Part shown: in pieces, positions 8,513 to 16,703 of the stretch
How positions within the stretch are numbered: position 1 is the first letter of the stretch
Layout of the letters: every line of letters starts with the position of its first letter
From: Paenibacillus auburnensis
GTDB lineage: Bacteria > Bacillota > Bacilli > Paenibacillales > Paenibacillaceae
NCBI RefSeq assembly: GCF_927798115.1
Contig: NZ_CAKMMG010000006.1
Span: 243,566-307,565 of the forward strand
Length of the DNA: 64,000 nt
Direction of reading: 5' to 3'
Program-made: the position numbers and the translations under genes
Notes under the pieces: model-generated
Told to the model about the DNA's origin: nothing
The model's database searches: none
The model's input: the letters and a program-made list of their open reading frames with translations, nothing else

Positions 8513-8573
8513 GGCACGCACCTTAATTAGACTATGCTTCTGGACTGGCCATTTGAAATTTAATTTATGAATT

Positions 8574-8620
8574 AACACAAAAACGGCTGCATCCTGTCCT
8601 CAGCGGACGGTGCAGCCGTT
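8574..8620 (-). terminator. sodA terminator
   Basis: AACGGCTGCA (8582-8591) pairs with TGCAGCCGTT (8611-8620), with an inner GTCC/GGAC pairing. On the minus strand the stem is followed by TTTTTGTG, as expected for sodA transcription. Confidence 0.85.
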
Positions 8621-8682
8621 ATGCTTAAGCTATGAAATATCAGGCGCCCAGAAAAGGCGGCAGCTGTTTAGGCTGCGGAACC

Positions 8683-9291
8683 TTATTTTGCGCTTTCGTA
8701 ACGTTTGCCGACTTCTTCCCAGTTGACTACATTCCAGAAAGCTTTGATGTAATCAGGGCGTTTGTTTTGGTAGTTCAGGTAGTAGGCATGCTCCCAAACA
8801 TCAAGGCCGAGGATCGGTGTTGCGCCTTCGCTGATCGGGTTGTCCTGGTTAGGTGTGCTTGTTACAGCCAGCTTGCCGTCTTTAACAACGAGCCAGGCCC
8901 AGCCGCTGCCGAAACGGGTAGTTGCTGCAGTAGCGAAATCTTCTTTGAATTTATCGAAGCCGCCTAGTTCGCTGTCAATAGCTGCTGCGAGTGCGCCTGT
9001 TGGTGCGCCGCCGCCGTTCGGTCCGATAACTTCCCAGAACAGGGTGTGGTTAGCGTGTCCGCCGCCGTTGTTGCGGACTGCAGTGCGGATCGCTTCAGGT
9101 ACTGCATTCAGGTCAGTGAGGAGTTCCTCGATGCTCTTGTCTTGCAGTTCAGGCGCCTTTTCCAAAGCAGCGTTCAGGTTCGTCACATAGGTGTTATGGT
9201 GTCTGTCGTGGTGAATTTCCATCGTTAATGCGTCGATGTGCGGTTCGAGAGCGTTGTTCGGATAAGGAAGTGCCGGTAATTGAAATGCCAT
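8683..9291 (-). CDS. sodA: Superoxide dismutase, Mn/Fe family
   Basis: Cytoplasmic superoxide dismutase of 202 residues, the usual length. It converts superoxide to oxygen and hydrogen peroxide. Metal ligands are visible: His27 in EIHHDRHH, His near 82 in GGGHANHTLFW, and Asp and His near 164 and 168 in LDVWEHAYYL. The GGG-HANH and FGSGWAWLV segments and the DNPI loop fit the Mn-type enzyme of Bacillus. The start follows CAGGAGGGA. It is monocistronic, with a terminator downstream and a TTGACG -35 with an overlapping 18-bp near-palindrome upstream. A second, fused superoxide dismutase lies 5 kb away. Confidence 0.97.
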   Translation of the reverse strand: MAFQLPALPYPNNALEPHIDALTMEIHHDRHHNTYVTNLNAALEKAPELQDKSIEELLTDLNAVPEAIRTAVRNNGGGHANHTLFWEVIGPNGGGAPTGALAAAIDSELGGFDKFKEDFATAATTRFGSGWAWLVVKDGKLAVTSTPNQDNPISEGATPILGLDVWEHAYYLNYQNKRPDYIKAFWNVVNWEEVGKRYESAK

Positions 9292-9342
9292 GGAAAAATC
9301 CCTCCTGAGTTTATTAGAATTTGTATGATAAAGAATTTTGGC

Positions 9343-9360
9343 GGTCTTGACGTCAAAACC
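9343..9360. promoter_or_regulatory. Near-perfect palindrome in the sodA upstream region
   Basis: GGTCTTGACGTCAAAACC is an 18-bp palindrome with one mismatched pair, about 50 bases before sodA. On the minus strand its core supplies TTGACG, a good -35 hexamer, so a bound protein would compete with RNA polymerase. The -10 is not convincing. The regulator is unknown. Confidence 0.45.
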
Positions 9361-9888
9361 CCTTATGTCCGATGCGTCTTATAGGGTATGTAACCAATAA
9401 GATACTATTATTAAACCGTATCTGGAACAATAATGCAACATTAAACAAACATAAATGTTTGTAAAGTAAATCCCTCTATTACCTGACCGGAAGTGTTAAC
9501 GCTATGTTAAAAATATAGATTCTCCCGGAGTGTGAACGTTTATACACGAAAAGTTACCTTTATAAAGAAATTGTGTAAAGTTGTTCAATGAAAGCGCTTG
9601 ATATAAAGCGCTTTCTAAAGAAAAATGGTGATATCACCAGAAAAGTATGCTTTAATAGAGATAAAAGCAGGTATTCCTCGATTTTTGAACATTGAAGATG
9701 TTTCGGGCCGCTTAACATTCGGTTAATAATTCTTTAACCAGGAGAAAAATCTCTTCAGACGATGGATCCGTTAACTTCTTCGAAATCATCCATTGGGTTT
9801 TTCTTATGCTTTTTTTTCTTTGTTTACTGTTACGGGAACTCCTTCTTTTTGTTAAATTCTAAGCCATAGAAAAGGGAGATTTTAAAGA
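9361..9888. promoter_or_regulatory. Gene-free AT-rich region with cre-like double site and a 14-bp palindrome
   Basis: No convincing coding frame is seen in the sodA-GNAT gap. Two AAGCGCTT palindromes (9592-9599 and 9606-9613) lie 14 bases apart. The first, with its flank ATGAAAGCGCTTGAT, matches the CcpA cre consensus at all but one position. A perfect 14-bp palindrome TGGTGATATCACCA follows at 9626-9639. These sites are 250-300 bases from the GNAT start, so their target gene is not clear. Confidence 0.4.
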
Positions 9889-10308
9889 ATGCACGTTCGT
9901 TCCTTTCAATTAAGCGACGTTACCCCTGTGACTGAATTGCTGCAGACCGCATTATCGGAAGAATGTTTCGAGAGCACGATCGAGCCCTTCTCCAGGCAGC
10001 TTTCTTGGGATTCCGATCTCATTGTAGTTGCTGAGGAAGAAGGAGAAATTGTTGGTGCGCTGATTGGTACGATCGAGAAGAACCATGGCTGTTATTTCCG
10101 TATTGCCATTCATCCCGATTACCGCCGCAGAGGAATTGGCAGAAGTTTGGTATCGGCGATGGAGAACAGGTTCCAGGCACGCAAGGTTAGCGGTATTTTT
10201 GTAGCCGTTGATGAGCATAACGCCTTTGCACTGCCGCTGTATGAAGCAATGGGTTATAACGAGGATCAAATCTTCAAATCAGTACGTAAGCTCAGCATCG
10301 TCGGATAA
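9889..10308 (+). CDS. GNAT-family N-acetyltransferase
   Basis: A compact 139-residue GCN5-related acetyltransferase. Motif A for acetyl-CoA binding is seen in IAIHPDYRRRGIGRSLVSAMENR (about 73-95, key residues RRRGIG), motif B in the strand GIFVAVDEHN, and the C-terminal LYEAMGY turn is typical. No signal peptide or membrane segment is present. The start follows AAGGGAGA. Substrate is not predictable from sequence; the neighbours (sodA, signal peptidase) do not help. A terminator-like hairpin follows. Confidence 0.85.
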   Translation: MHVRSFQLSDVTPVTELLQTALSEECFESTIEPFSRQLSWDSDLIVVAEEEGEIVGALIGTIEKNHGCYFRIAIHPDYRRRGIGRSLVSAMENRFQARKVSGIFVAVDEHNAFALPLYEAMGYNEDQIFKSVRKLSIVG

Positions 10309-10394
10309 CTTTCTTTGATTTCGGCGCGGCGAAAGCGGAAACATTTACTAGAATAGAGAACTATGACGACTTGCATAGTCTGTTCCATTATACT

Positions 10395-10446
10395 AAAGCA
10401 TATCTTCCCGGTGTCCATTGCAAATGGCAGGGAGATATGCTTTTCT
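10395..10446 (+). terminator. Terminator after the GNAT gene
   Basis: AAGCATATC (10396-10404) pairs with GATATGCTT, with inner CCC/GGG and CCATT/AATGG pairings, then TTTTCT. It lies upstream of the signal peptidase start. Confidence 0.7.
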
Positions 10447-10507
10447 ATTGTTACGGGCAAAAGTTTCAGCAGGGCCTTATTTATCATTTGAGGCAAGAGG
10501 GTGGCAT

Positions 10508-11125
10508 ATGAACGGGGAAATTGAAGGGGAATTCAAGCGTGGCCGCAAGCATAGATACCGCTCTGTCACCCATACCGGCTCCAGAAAAGGGCAGGGGCCC
10601 AAATGGATTATCGAACTAAGGAACTGGCTCATCACAGCCGTAATTATATTTGCAGTCATGTCCCTGCTTAATATATTTGTGTTCAATGTCTCCACTGTAA
10701 TAGGTCACTCCATGCAGCCTACGCTGTATGAAGGGGAGAAGCTGGTCATTAATAAGATTACCCTTAGCTTTGCAGCCCCCGGACGGGGGGATGTAATTGT
10801 ACTCCATGACCCCAGTACCGGGCCGGACCGGAAGGAATATCTGGTGAAGCGGGTGATCGGGATCCCGGGAGATATTATAGAAGTAAAAGAGCATCAGCTA
10901 TATGTAAACGGTGAACTGGCGGATGAACCTTATATTGATACGCAGATTGAGGATTCCGATTTCCCGGCGCTGACGGTTGAGAAGGGGAACTATTTTGTTA
11001 TGGGGGACAACCGCCATGCCGGAGCCAGCAAGGACAGCCGCTTTTTTGGCTCTGTCCCGCTGTCATCCATCGTTGGAAAGGCCGAGTATATCTGGTGGCC
11101 TCTGTCTAAGCTGGGCACATTGTAA
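10508..11125 (+). CDS. lepB: Type I signal peptidase
   Basis: A 205-residue signal peptidase of the SipS/SipT type, which cleaves signal peptides from secreted preproteins at the outer membrane face. One N-terminal membrane segment (about residues 35-55) follows a basic cytoplasmic tail. Box B holds the catalytic Ser in GHSMQPTL (about 63-70), box D the catalytic Lys in VKRVIGIPGD (about 112-121), and box E reads MGDNRHAGASKDSRFFG (about 158-174). ATG 10508 is chosen over an upstream start at 10418 because GAGGGTGG precedes it and the upstream stretch contains the previous terminator. It is followed by queG after 52 bases, with no strong terminator between. Confidence 0.93.
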   Translation: MNGEIEGEFKRGRKHRYRSVTHTGSRKGQGPKWIIELRNWLITAVIIFAVMSLLNIFVFNVSTVIGHSMQPTLYEGEKLVINKITLSFAAPGRGDVIVLHDPSTGPDRKEYLVKRVIGIPGDIIEVKEHQLYVNGELADEPYIDTQIEDSDFPALTVEKGNYFVMGDNRHAGASKDSRFFGSVPLSSIVGKAEYIWWPLSKLGTL

Positions 11126-11177
11126 GAACGGATAGTTAGGCCGTATAAATAAGAAGCGAGTAAAGGAGAAGGCGGAA

Positions 11178-12371
11178 ATGAACAACAAAGCGCAGTCAGC
11201 ATATGCCCCGCCGCTATCCAAGTGGGAACATCTGAAGGCTGAAATTAAGGCGGCGGCACCGCAGCTTGGCATCGACGATATCGGGTTTGCTGCAGCCGAC
11301 CCTTTTCTATATTTGAAAAACATTCTTCAGGAGCACCGGGATAAGGGGTATGAATCCGGTTTTGAAGAACCGGATCTGGATAAGCGGACAGTCCCGGCGC
11401 TGAAGTCCGGTGAACCATTGTCTATTCTCGCAATTGCTGTAGCTTATCCCTCCAAAATGGAGAATCCGCCAAAGTCGGAACCCGGGGCGCGGCGGGGCAT
11501 ACTCGCCCGGGCTTCCTGGGGCCGTGATTATCATCATGTGCTGCGTGAAGCGCTGGAGAAGCTCGAAGGCTTCATCCGGGAACGCGTACCTGATGCGGTA
11601 ATGGAAAGCATGGTCGATACCGGCGTGCTGGTGGACCGGGCTGTAGCAGAACGGGCGGGAATCGGCTTCAGCGGTAAGAACTGTGCGATTATTTCTCCGA
11701 AATGGGGATCATGGATCTATCTGGGGGAGATGGTGACGAACATTCCTTTCCCTCCCGATGCCGCGGTTGAGGATGGCTGCGGAGAGTGCACCAAATGTAT
11801 TGATGCCTGTCCTACGGGTGCTCTGGTTGGACCTGGACAGCTTAACGCCCAGGCCTGCATCTCCTTTTTAACCCAGACCAAGGGGTTCCTGAGCGAGGAA
11901 TACATGACGAAGATCGGCAACCGCTTGTACGGCTGCGATACCTGCCAGATTGTCTGCCCCAAAAACCGGGGCAAGAGCTGGAATCACCGTCCCGAGCTGC
12001 AGCCGGATCCGGAGGTTGTAAAGCCGCTGCTCCTGCCGATTCTTGATCTCAGTAACCGTGAATTCAAAGAGAAATTCGGCATGAGCTCGGCGGCCTGGCG
12101 CGGTAAGAAGCCGATCCAGCGGAATGCGGTTATTGCCCTTGGAAACTTCAAGGAAGCTGGCGCCGTTCCGAAGCTTACGGAGATTGTCCTGCGGGAAACC
12201 CGTCCGGAGATGCGCGGAACCGCAGCCTGGGCGCTGGGAAAGATCGGCGGCAAGGAGGCGCTGGGAGCTGTGGAACAGGCGCTGCAGAGTGAAGAGGTTG
12301 CCGAGGTGCGGGAGATGCTGGTCTGGGCCCAGGATAAGCTGCTGAACCGGGGGGAGGAAGCCGATGAATAA
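11178..12371 (+). CDS. queG: Epoxyqueuosine reductase
   Basis: QueG reduces epoxyqueuosine to queuosine in tRNA wobble positions, using cobalamin and two 4Fe-4S clusters. The 397-residue protein has the DUF1730 catalytic part, a ferredoxin-like block CGECTKCIDACPTGAL (about 194-209) and a second block YGCDTCQIVCP (about 249-259) with Cys ligands. The C-terminus carries HEAT-like repeats (about 310-390; AVIALGNFKEAGAVPKL and AAWALGKIGG), as in other QueG proteins. The ribosome site is AAAGGAGAAGG. The gene overlaps ogt by eight bases, showing a translationally coupled operon. Confidence 0.95.
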   Translation: MNNKAQSAYAPPLSKWEHLKAEIKAAAPQLGIDDIGFAAADPFLYLKNILQEHRDKGYESGFEEPDLDKRTVPALKSGEPLSILAIAVAYPSKMENPPKSEPGARRGILARASWGRDYHHVLREALEKLEGFIRERVPDAVMESMVDTGVLVDRAVAERAGIGFSGKNCAIISPKWGSWIYLGEMVTNIPFPPDAAVEDGCGECTKCIDACPTGALVGPGQLNAQACISFLTQTKGFLSEEYMTKIGNRLYGCDTCQIVCPKNRGKSWNHRPELQPDPEVVKPLLLPILDLSNREFKEKFGMSSAAWRGKKPIQRNAVIALGNFKEAGAVPKLTEIVLRETRPEMRGTAAWALGKIGGKEALGAVEQALQSEEVAEVREMLVWAQDKLLNRGEEADE

Positions 12372-12939
12372 GCTTGCAGAGGCTGGGGCCAGCAACCGGA
12401 CGGCGGTTTATTACGGTGAGCTGGAATCGCCGATTGGCCCCTTGACGTTATGTGCAACAGACCTGGGGCTCTGCCTGATCAAGTTCGGGTCACTCGCAGA
12501 GACCCGGGAGAGTATGAATAAATGGCTCAAGCTGCAGGTCGGGGCAGTGGAATTAAGGCCTGATGAAGAGAAGCTTGCCGAAGCCAAACATCAGCTTACG
12601 GCGTATTTTGCCGGAGCGCTGCGGGAATTCACGCTGCCGCTGGATATGCGCGGAACGCCGTTCCAGCGGCAGGTATGGGGAGCGCTGCTTACGATTCCTT
12701 ACGGTGAATCGGCTTCCTATAAAGAGATTGCGCTGGCGGTCGGGAATCAGCAGGCGGTGCGCGCAGTCGGCGGAGCCAATAACCGTAATCCCGTGCCGGT
12801 AATCGTGCCCTGCCACCGGGTAATCGGAGCCGCAGGTGCGCTTGTGGGATATGCCGGAGGCCTGGCTGTTAAGAGCCGCCTGCTGGAGCTGGAAGCCGGG
12901 CAATCGGCACAGGACCAGACCGGAATATATCTCTTTTAA
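12364..12939 (+). CDS. ogt: Methylated-DNA--protein-cysteine methyltransferase
   Basis: A suicide DNA repair protein that moves the methyl group from O6-methylguanine to its own cysteine. The active site PCHRVIG is at about 143-149, preceded by the helix-turn-helix (TPFQRQVWGALLTIPYGESASYKEIA), arginine finger region and the asparagine hinge GGANNRNPVPVI. Length of 191 matches Ogt. Its start overlaps the end of queG (ATGAATAA), so translation is probably coupled. The following gene has its own promoter. Confidence 0.93.
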   Translation: MNKLAEAGASNRTAVYYGELESPIGPLTLCATDLGLCLIKFGSLAETRESMNKWLKLQVGAVELRPDEEKLAEAKHQLTAYFAGALREFTLPLDMRGTPFQRQVWGALLTIPYGESASYKEIALAVGNQQAVRAVGGANNRNPVPVIVPCHRVIGAAGALVGYAGGLAVKSRLLELEAGQSAQDQTGIYLF

Positions 12940-12956
12940 CTCATGGGATTTACCAA

Positions 12957-12985
12957 TTGCTGTCCGGTTGTTGAAATGCTATGAT
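12957..12985 (+). promoter_or_regulatory. Sigma-A promoter for the YneF-like gene
   Basis: TTGCTG (12957-12962) and TATGAT (12980-12985) are spaced by 17 bases, 56 bases before the start codon. Confidence 0.65.
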
Positions 12986-13041
12986 AGAATCGCGTGCCCA
13001 ATCGGGCAATGCCGACAAAAGAGTGCAGAGGTGGACTTTAG

Positions 13042-13293
13042 ATGAATATTGCATTACCTATTATTACGCTTGTCGTAGGTCTGATCGGCGGATTTGCCAT
13101 TGGTGTTTTCTATCTGCGCAGACAAATGACAACGATGCAGAATGATCCTGAAATGCTGCAAAAGGTTGCAAAACAAATGGGCTATAACCTGAATGGTAAG
13201 CAAATGCAGCGTGCCCAGCAAATGCTCAAAAACAATAATCAGCCTGGACGTGCTCCTGCTGCTAAATCAAAACAGGGCCGCAAAGGCAGATAA
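13042..13293 (+). CDS. YneF-family (UPF0154) small membrane protein
   Basis: An 83-residue protein with one N-terminal membrane segment (about 4-26) containing glycines (VVGLIGGFAIGVFYLRR), then the family signature MTTMQNDPEM (about 30-39) and KQMGYNLNGKQMQRAQQMLK (about 45-64). The tail is short, basic and Ala/Gly-rich. UPF0154 proteins are found across Bacilli and have no proven function. It has its own promoter and lies 51 bases before folE. Confidence 0.9.
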   Translation: MNIALPIITLVVGLIGGFAIGVFYLRRQMTTMQNDPEMLQKVAKQMGYNLNGKQMQRAQQMLKNNNQPGRAPAAKSKQGRKGR

Positions 13294-13344
13294 ACGGTTC
13301 CGGATAAATGAGATAAGGATAACCGGACGGAAGGGGGAGGCTTC

Positions 13345-13938
13345 ATGGGAGGCATCAAGGAATACGTGAACGGCAAAGTTTCGGCGAACCGTGAGCAGAT
13401 CGAGTACCACGTTGCGAAAATATTGGAATTAATCGGAGAAGACACCAGCCGTGAAGGATTGCTGGAAACGCCGGCACGAGTCACGCGGATGTACGAGGAG
13501 ATATTTGGCGGTTATTCAATAGATCCCCGCGAGGCGCTCGGTGTAACATTTGATGAGTCTCATGAAGAACTGGTCATTGTAAAAGATATCGTCTATTACA
13601 GCCAGTGTGAGCATCACATGGCCCCTTTCTTCGGCAAGGTGCATATCGGCTATGTTCCAAGCGGACATATTGCCGGGCTTAGCAAGCTGGCCCGGCTGGT
13701 GGAGGCTGTAAGCCGGCGCCTGCAGGTGCAGGAACGCATTACAGCACAAATCGCGGACATTATGGTAGAGGTGCTGGGCCCGCATGGTGTGATGGTAGTT
13801 GTGGAGGGGGAACATCTGTGCATGTGCTCCCGCGGGGTGAAGAAACCTGGCAGCAAGACGGTAACCATGGCGACCAGAGGTTCTTTCCGTGAAGATGCTT
13901 CTGCACGCGCAGAGTTTCTGGCCTTGATTAAAGAATAG
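13345..13938 (+). CDS. folE: GTP cyclohydrolase I
   Basis: FolE turns GTP into 7,8-dihydroneopterin triphosphate, the first step of folate synthesis. The 197-residue protein shows the zinc-binding Cys and His in YYSQCEHHMAPFFGKVHIGYVPSG (about 73-96) and the second Cys in GEHLCMCSRGV (about 145-155), plus the C-terminal TRGSFRED motif. The start ATG follows AAGGGGGAGG. folE sits behind the YneF-like gene and ends at a strong terminator. No folate gene cluster is visible nearby. Confidence 0.97.
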   Translation: MGGIKEYVNGKVSANREQIEYHVAKILELIGEDTSREGLLETPARVTRMYEEIFGGYSIDPREALGVTFDESHEELVIVKDIVYYSQCEHHMAPFFGKVHIGYVPSGHIAGLSKLARLVEAVSRRLQVQERITAQIADIMVEVLGPHGVMVVVEGEHLCMCSRGVKKPGSKTVTMATRGSFREDASARAEFLALIKE

Positions 13939-13974
13939 AGCGGAGAAGGCATAAACCCGATCCGCATCAGTCCA

Positions 13975-14014
13975 AGAAGCCCGCCCGACACTACGGTGTT
14001 GGACGGGCTTTTTG
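13975..14014 (+). terminator. folE terminator
   Basis: AGCCCGCCCGACAC pairs with GTGTTGGACGGGCT around a TACG loop, followed by TTTTT. Confidence 0.9.
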
Positions 14015-14076
14015 GGTTCCGCCGGGGAAGCGGAGCTCTTTCAGGCAGCTACAACGGAGACGGCGGCACGGTCAGT

Positions 14077-15261
14077 TTAATAAGGCTGCCACACCAGCTT
14101 GCGGGCTGCGGCATAACGTTCAGAGACGTAAGGCCAATTGACGACTTTCCACCAGTCTTTAATATAGCCCGCCCGATCACTCTGGTGCTTAAGGTAATAG
14201 GCATGCTCCCAGACATCCAGAGCCAGCAGCGGAACCACATCCCATTGCGACAGATTCTGGTGCTTCTCTGCGGTCAGGATTTCCAGCCTGCGGCTGCGCG
14301 GGCTCCAGACGAGAATCGCCCAGCCGCCGCCTTCAACCTTAGCCGCCGCTTCGCTGAACTGCGTCTTGAAGGCATCATAGCTGCCAAAGCTGCGTTCAAT
14401 GCCATCAAGCAGCGCTCCGGTGGGGCGTCCGCCGCCTTGAGGCGACATGACATTCCAGAAGATCGTATGCAGATAATGACCGGCACCGTTGAAGGCCAGC
14501 TCCCGTTCCCAATGCTTAACGAGGTCAAAATCACCGCTTTTGCGGGCTTCTGCCAGCTTAATTTCCGCTTTGTTCAGTCCGTCTACATAGCTTTTGTGGT
14601 GTTTGTCATGATGTATAGTCATTGTCTTTTCATCAATGTACGGCTCCAGTGCATTATAGGCATAGGGAAGCGGAGGCAAGGTGTGACCGCCGATAGGTAC
14701 ACTGCCCGTTTCCCGGGCTTCGGGCAGCGAAGCATTGAGCCCTGCCTGCCCCTGCTCGCCCGGGCTGTCCGTCCTGTTATCCGAGGGGAGGGGAACTGGC
14801 TGATCCACGGCTGCATTCCGCATGAGTCCGGTGACCTGACCCGGGGTGCCCAGCGTTCCCAGCACAGCCAGGAAATACTCCGACTCGCGGATAATATGCA
14901 GGAGCACTGTTCCGGCAAGCGGCTGGGCCTTTACAGCTTTGCTTGCTTCCCGTAGGGCGTTCAGCTGGCGGATGAACTCGCGGGATTGGGCGCAGGAGGT
15001 GTGCACCAGCTGTTCCGTTTCGGCGGCAAGTCCTGCGTGTCCCGCAGGTGAGGGGCCGAGCGAGGCTTCCAGTAGCCGCCGTGCGGCCTGCTCTGTAGCT
15101 CCAAAGACCACAGCCCATTCGTCCAGCAATCTGACGTAAGGCTCCTCCAGGTTCGGAACAATCGCTTTGATGACCTCGGTATGCTCCTTCTCCTGGGTTT
15201 TCCAGAAAATAATTTCCTCGAGAATGCGCACAGGCAGCAGCGGCCCGTAGATATATAGCAT
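14077..15261 (-). CDS. Two-domain protein: N-terminal helical (DUF2935-like) domain fused to Mn/Fe superoxide dismutase
   Basis: A 394-residue protein. Residues about 1-135 are helical, with an EKEH motif (about 24-27) and HIIRESEYF (about 121-129) resembling a DUF2935-type four-helix domain. A hydrophilic Pro/Ser/Gly linker follows (about 140-190). Residues about 193-394 form a full Mn/Fe superoxide dismutase with LPPLPYAYNALEPYID, ligands in TIHHDKHHKSY, GAGHYLHTIFW and LDVWEHAYYL. The ATG at 15261 is chosen over 15282 because GGGAGGT lies correctly before it. The domain parts are seen in sequence; the DUF2935 label is recalled. The fusion suggests targeted or metal-fed superoxide removal, but that is inference. 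It lies convergent with folE and downstream of a membrane hydrolase gene. Confidence 0.85.
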   Translation of the reverse strand: MLYIYGPLLPVRILEEIIFWKTQEKEHTEVIKAIVPNLEEPYVRLLDEWAVVFGATEQAARRLLEASLGPSPAGHAGLAAETEQLVHTSCAQSREFIRQLNALREASKAVKAQPLAGTVLLHIIRESEYFLAVLGTLGTPGQVTGLMRNAAVDQPVPLPSDNRTDSPGEQGQAGLNASLPEARETGSVPIGGHTLPPLPYAYNALEPYIDEKTMTIHHDKHHKSYVDGLNKAEIKLAEARKSGDFDLVKHWERELAFNGAGHYLHTIFWNVMSPQGGGRPTGALLDGIERSFGSYDAFKTQFSEAAAKVEGGGWAILVWSPRSRRLEILTAEKHQNLSQWDVVPLLALDVWEHAYYLKHQSDRAGYIKDWWKVVNWPYVSERYAAARKLVWQPY

Positions 15262-15371
15262 TGCTGGCAGACCTCCCGTCATGATTCATTAACGCTTAAG
15301 TATATGAGCATAAAAGGGAGGTTATGAGAGTTAAAGGGTACGGCGGGAGCGCCAGCTGACAAAAAAGAATA

Positions 15372-15413
15372 ACAAAAACGCACAGAGCCGTATTTTTTAA
15401 TACACTCTGTGCG
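15372..15413 (-). terminator. Terminator after the membrane-anchored hydrolase
   Basis: GCACAGAG (15380-15387) pairs with CTCTGTGC (15405-15412), with inner GTAT/ATAC. The minus-strand transcript continues into GTTTTTGTT. Confidence 0.85.
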
Positions 15414-15437
15414 CTATTTTGCCTAAAGGTCCAGCGA

Positions 15438-16478
15438 TTATTTGCTTGCGGTCGAAGTCTGGCTGTTCTCCTGAGACTTGGCCAGCTGGACATTGCCGAG
15501 AAAGGCGGAGACACGCCGCAGATACTCGCGGGGATGCTCACGGAAGAGCAGCTCATGGTGGCTGTCTTTTATAATCCATGAATCGGAGTACGGATTGCTC
15601 TGGTTTGCCGCCAGCTCCTCCGCAATCGGATAAGGTGCCTTATCATCCAGGGTGCCGTGCATGAACAGAATCGGGAAGGCATAGTCCTGTTTTTTTACCT
15701 TGGAGTAGGGAATCTGATTCAGCCCTGTACCGTTCAGCACGGGAAACAGCATTTCCATAATCTCAAGAGAAGGCTGGCGGGGAAGGTTGATATTCTGCTT
15801 GATATTATGGTAGAGCGTGTCCGGCTCCAGCAGGAAGGTGCTGTCCAGAATCATCGCATCGACATCCTTCGTCACAAGTCCCGCCTGGAGTGCAGTTCCT
15901 GCACCCATCGAGAAGCCCCAGACGACGATTTCGCTGGCTCCCCTCTCTTTGGCGAACTTGATGGCACCGAGCAGCTGCTGGGATTCTTTTTTACCGCCGG
16001 TGGCGATGTCCTTGTTAGTCTGGGAAGCAAAGCCGTAGTCGAACATGACGACATTGAAATTCAGGCTGTGCGCATAGTGTGCCAGGTCATACATCGGAAC
16101 CCAGGTTTCTTCGCGGTTGGCCCCATACCCATGGCTGAAGACGATAGTCTTGGTAGAGCCTTTGGACGGAATGTACCAGCCCTGCATCGTACGGCTTCCA
16201 TCCAGTGCAGAGAAGGCCACATCCTCATATTCCAGCCCTTTAGCGAGCATAGGTGTGGAATAAAGAGGGGCTACCGTCGGATTGGACAGCACCCAGGCGA
16301 TGTAGGCATGGAGTGCAATGAAGCAGAAAACAAAAAAGAAAAATATCGACAATAAAAGTGCTACAACAATATGTTTAACTCGAATCATCCGCAGAGAAAG
16401 CTGGTGTGCTGCACCTGGCTTTTGCTTATCAGGCTTACGGGAGACCGGGGTGCCAGTTCGTGTAGTTGCCAGATCCAT
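15438..16478 (-). CDS. Membrane-anchored alpha/beta hydrolase
   Basis: A 346-residue protein with a basic N-terminus, one membrane segment (about 36-62, very Phe/Leu-rich) and an extracytoplasmic alpha/beta hydrolase domain. The oxyanion motif VFSHGYGANREET (about 115-127), nucleophile elbow VWGFSMGAGTAL (about 183-194), an Asp region FMHGTLDDKAPY (about 271-282) and a late His in DSHHELLF (about 304-311) form the expected catalytic set. ATG 16478 is chosen because TAGGAG lies before it; the upstream ATG at 16541 lacks a site. Similar proteins (B. subtilis YqkD-like) have unknown substrates. It is divergent from the IclR gene. Confidence 0.85.
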   Translation of the reverse strand: MDLATTRTGTPVSRKPDKQKPGAAHQLSLRMIRVKHIVVALLLSIFFFFVFCFIALHAYIAWVLSNPTVAPLYSTPMLAKGLEYEDVAFSALDGSRTMQGWYIPSKGSTKTIVFSHGYGANREETWVPMYDLAHYAHSLNFNVVMFDYGFASQTNKDIATGGKKESQQLLGAIKFAKERGASEIVVWGFSMGAGTALQAGLVTKDVDAMILDSTFLLEPDTLYHNIKQNINLPRQPSLEIMEMLFPVLNGTGLNQIPYSKVKKQDYAFPILFMHGTLDDKAPYPIAEELAANQSNPYSDSWIIKDSHHELLFREHPREYLRRVSAFLGNVQLAKSQENSQTSTASK

Positions 16479-16668
16479 AACGTCCACTCCTAGAAAATAG
16501 TTCATATGTTTAATCGTAGGGTCATGACCCGGTAAAGTCAATGAATTCGCTCGTTTTGTAATCTAACTGTAAACTGGAACCCAAGCTTTTCCGGACCTGT
16601 GAATATGCTGGACTTTCTTTGGACTTTTGCTCTAAGATAGAGTTGATTATGTAGAATAATGTAACCGG

Positions 16669-16685
16669 GTTTCATTTAATGAAAC
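16669..16685. promoter_or_regulatory. 17-bp palindrome before the IclR gene (probable operator)
   Basis: GTTTCATTTAATGAAAC is a perfect palindrome around a central base. It lies just before the AGGGGAG ribosome site, 18 bases from the GTG start. The same word with one central change recurs before acnA at 22647-22663. TTTCA-N-TGAAA dyads are typical targets of IclR-family regulators, so autoregulation is the simplest reading. Confidence 0.65.
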
Positions 16686-16703
16686 AGGTAAGGGGAGAAC
16701 GCT

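Noticed and set aside
13996..14955. 319-codon plus-strand frame opposite the superoxide dismutase fusion
   Set aside because: It begins inside the folE terminator and runs antisense to a gene with all metal ligands conserved.
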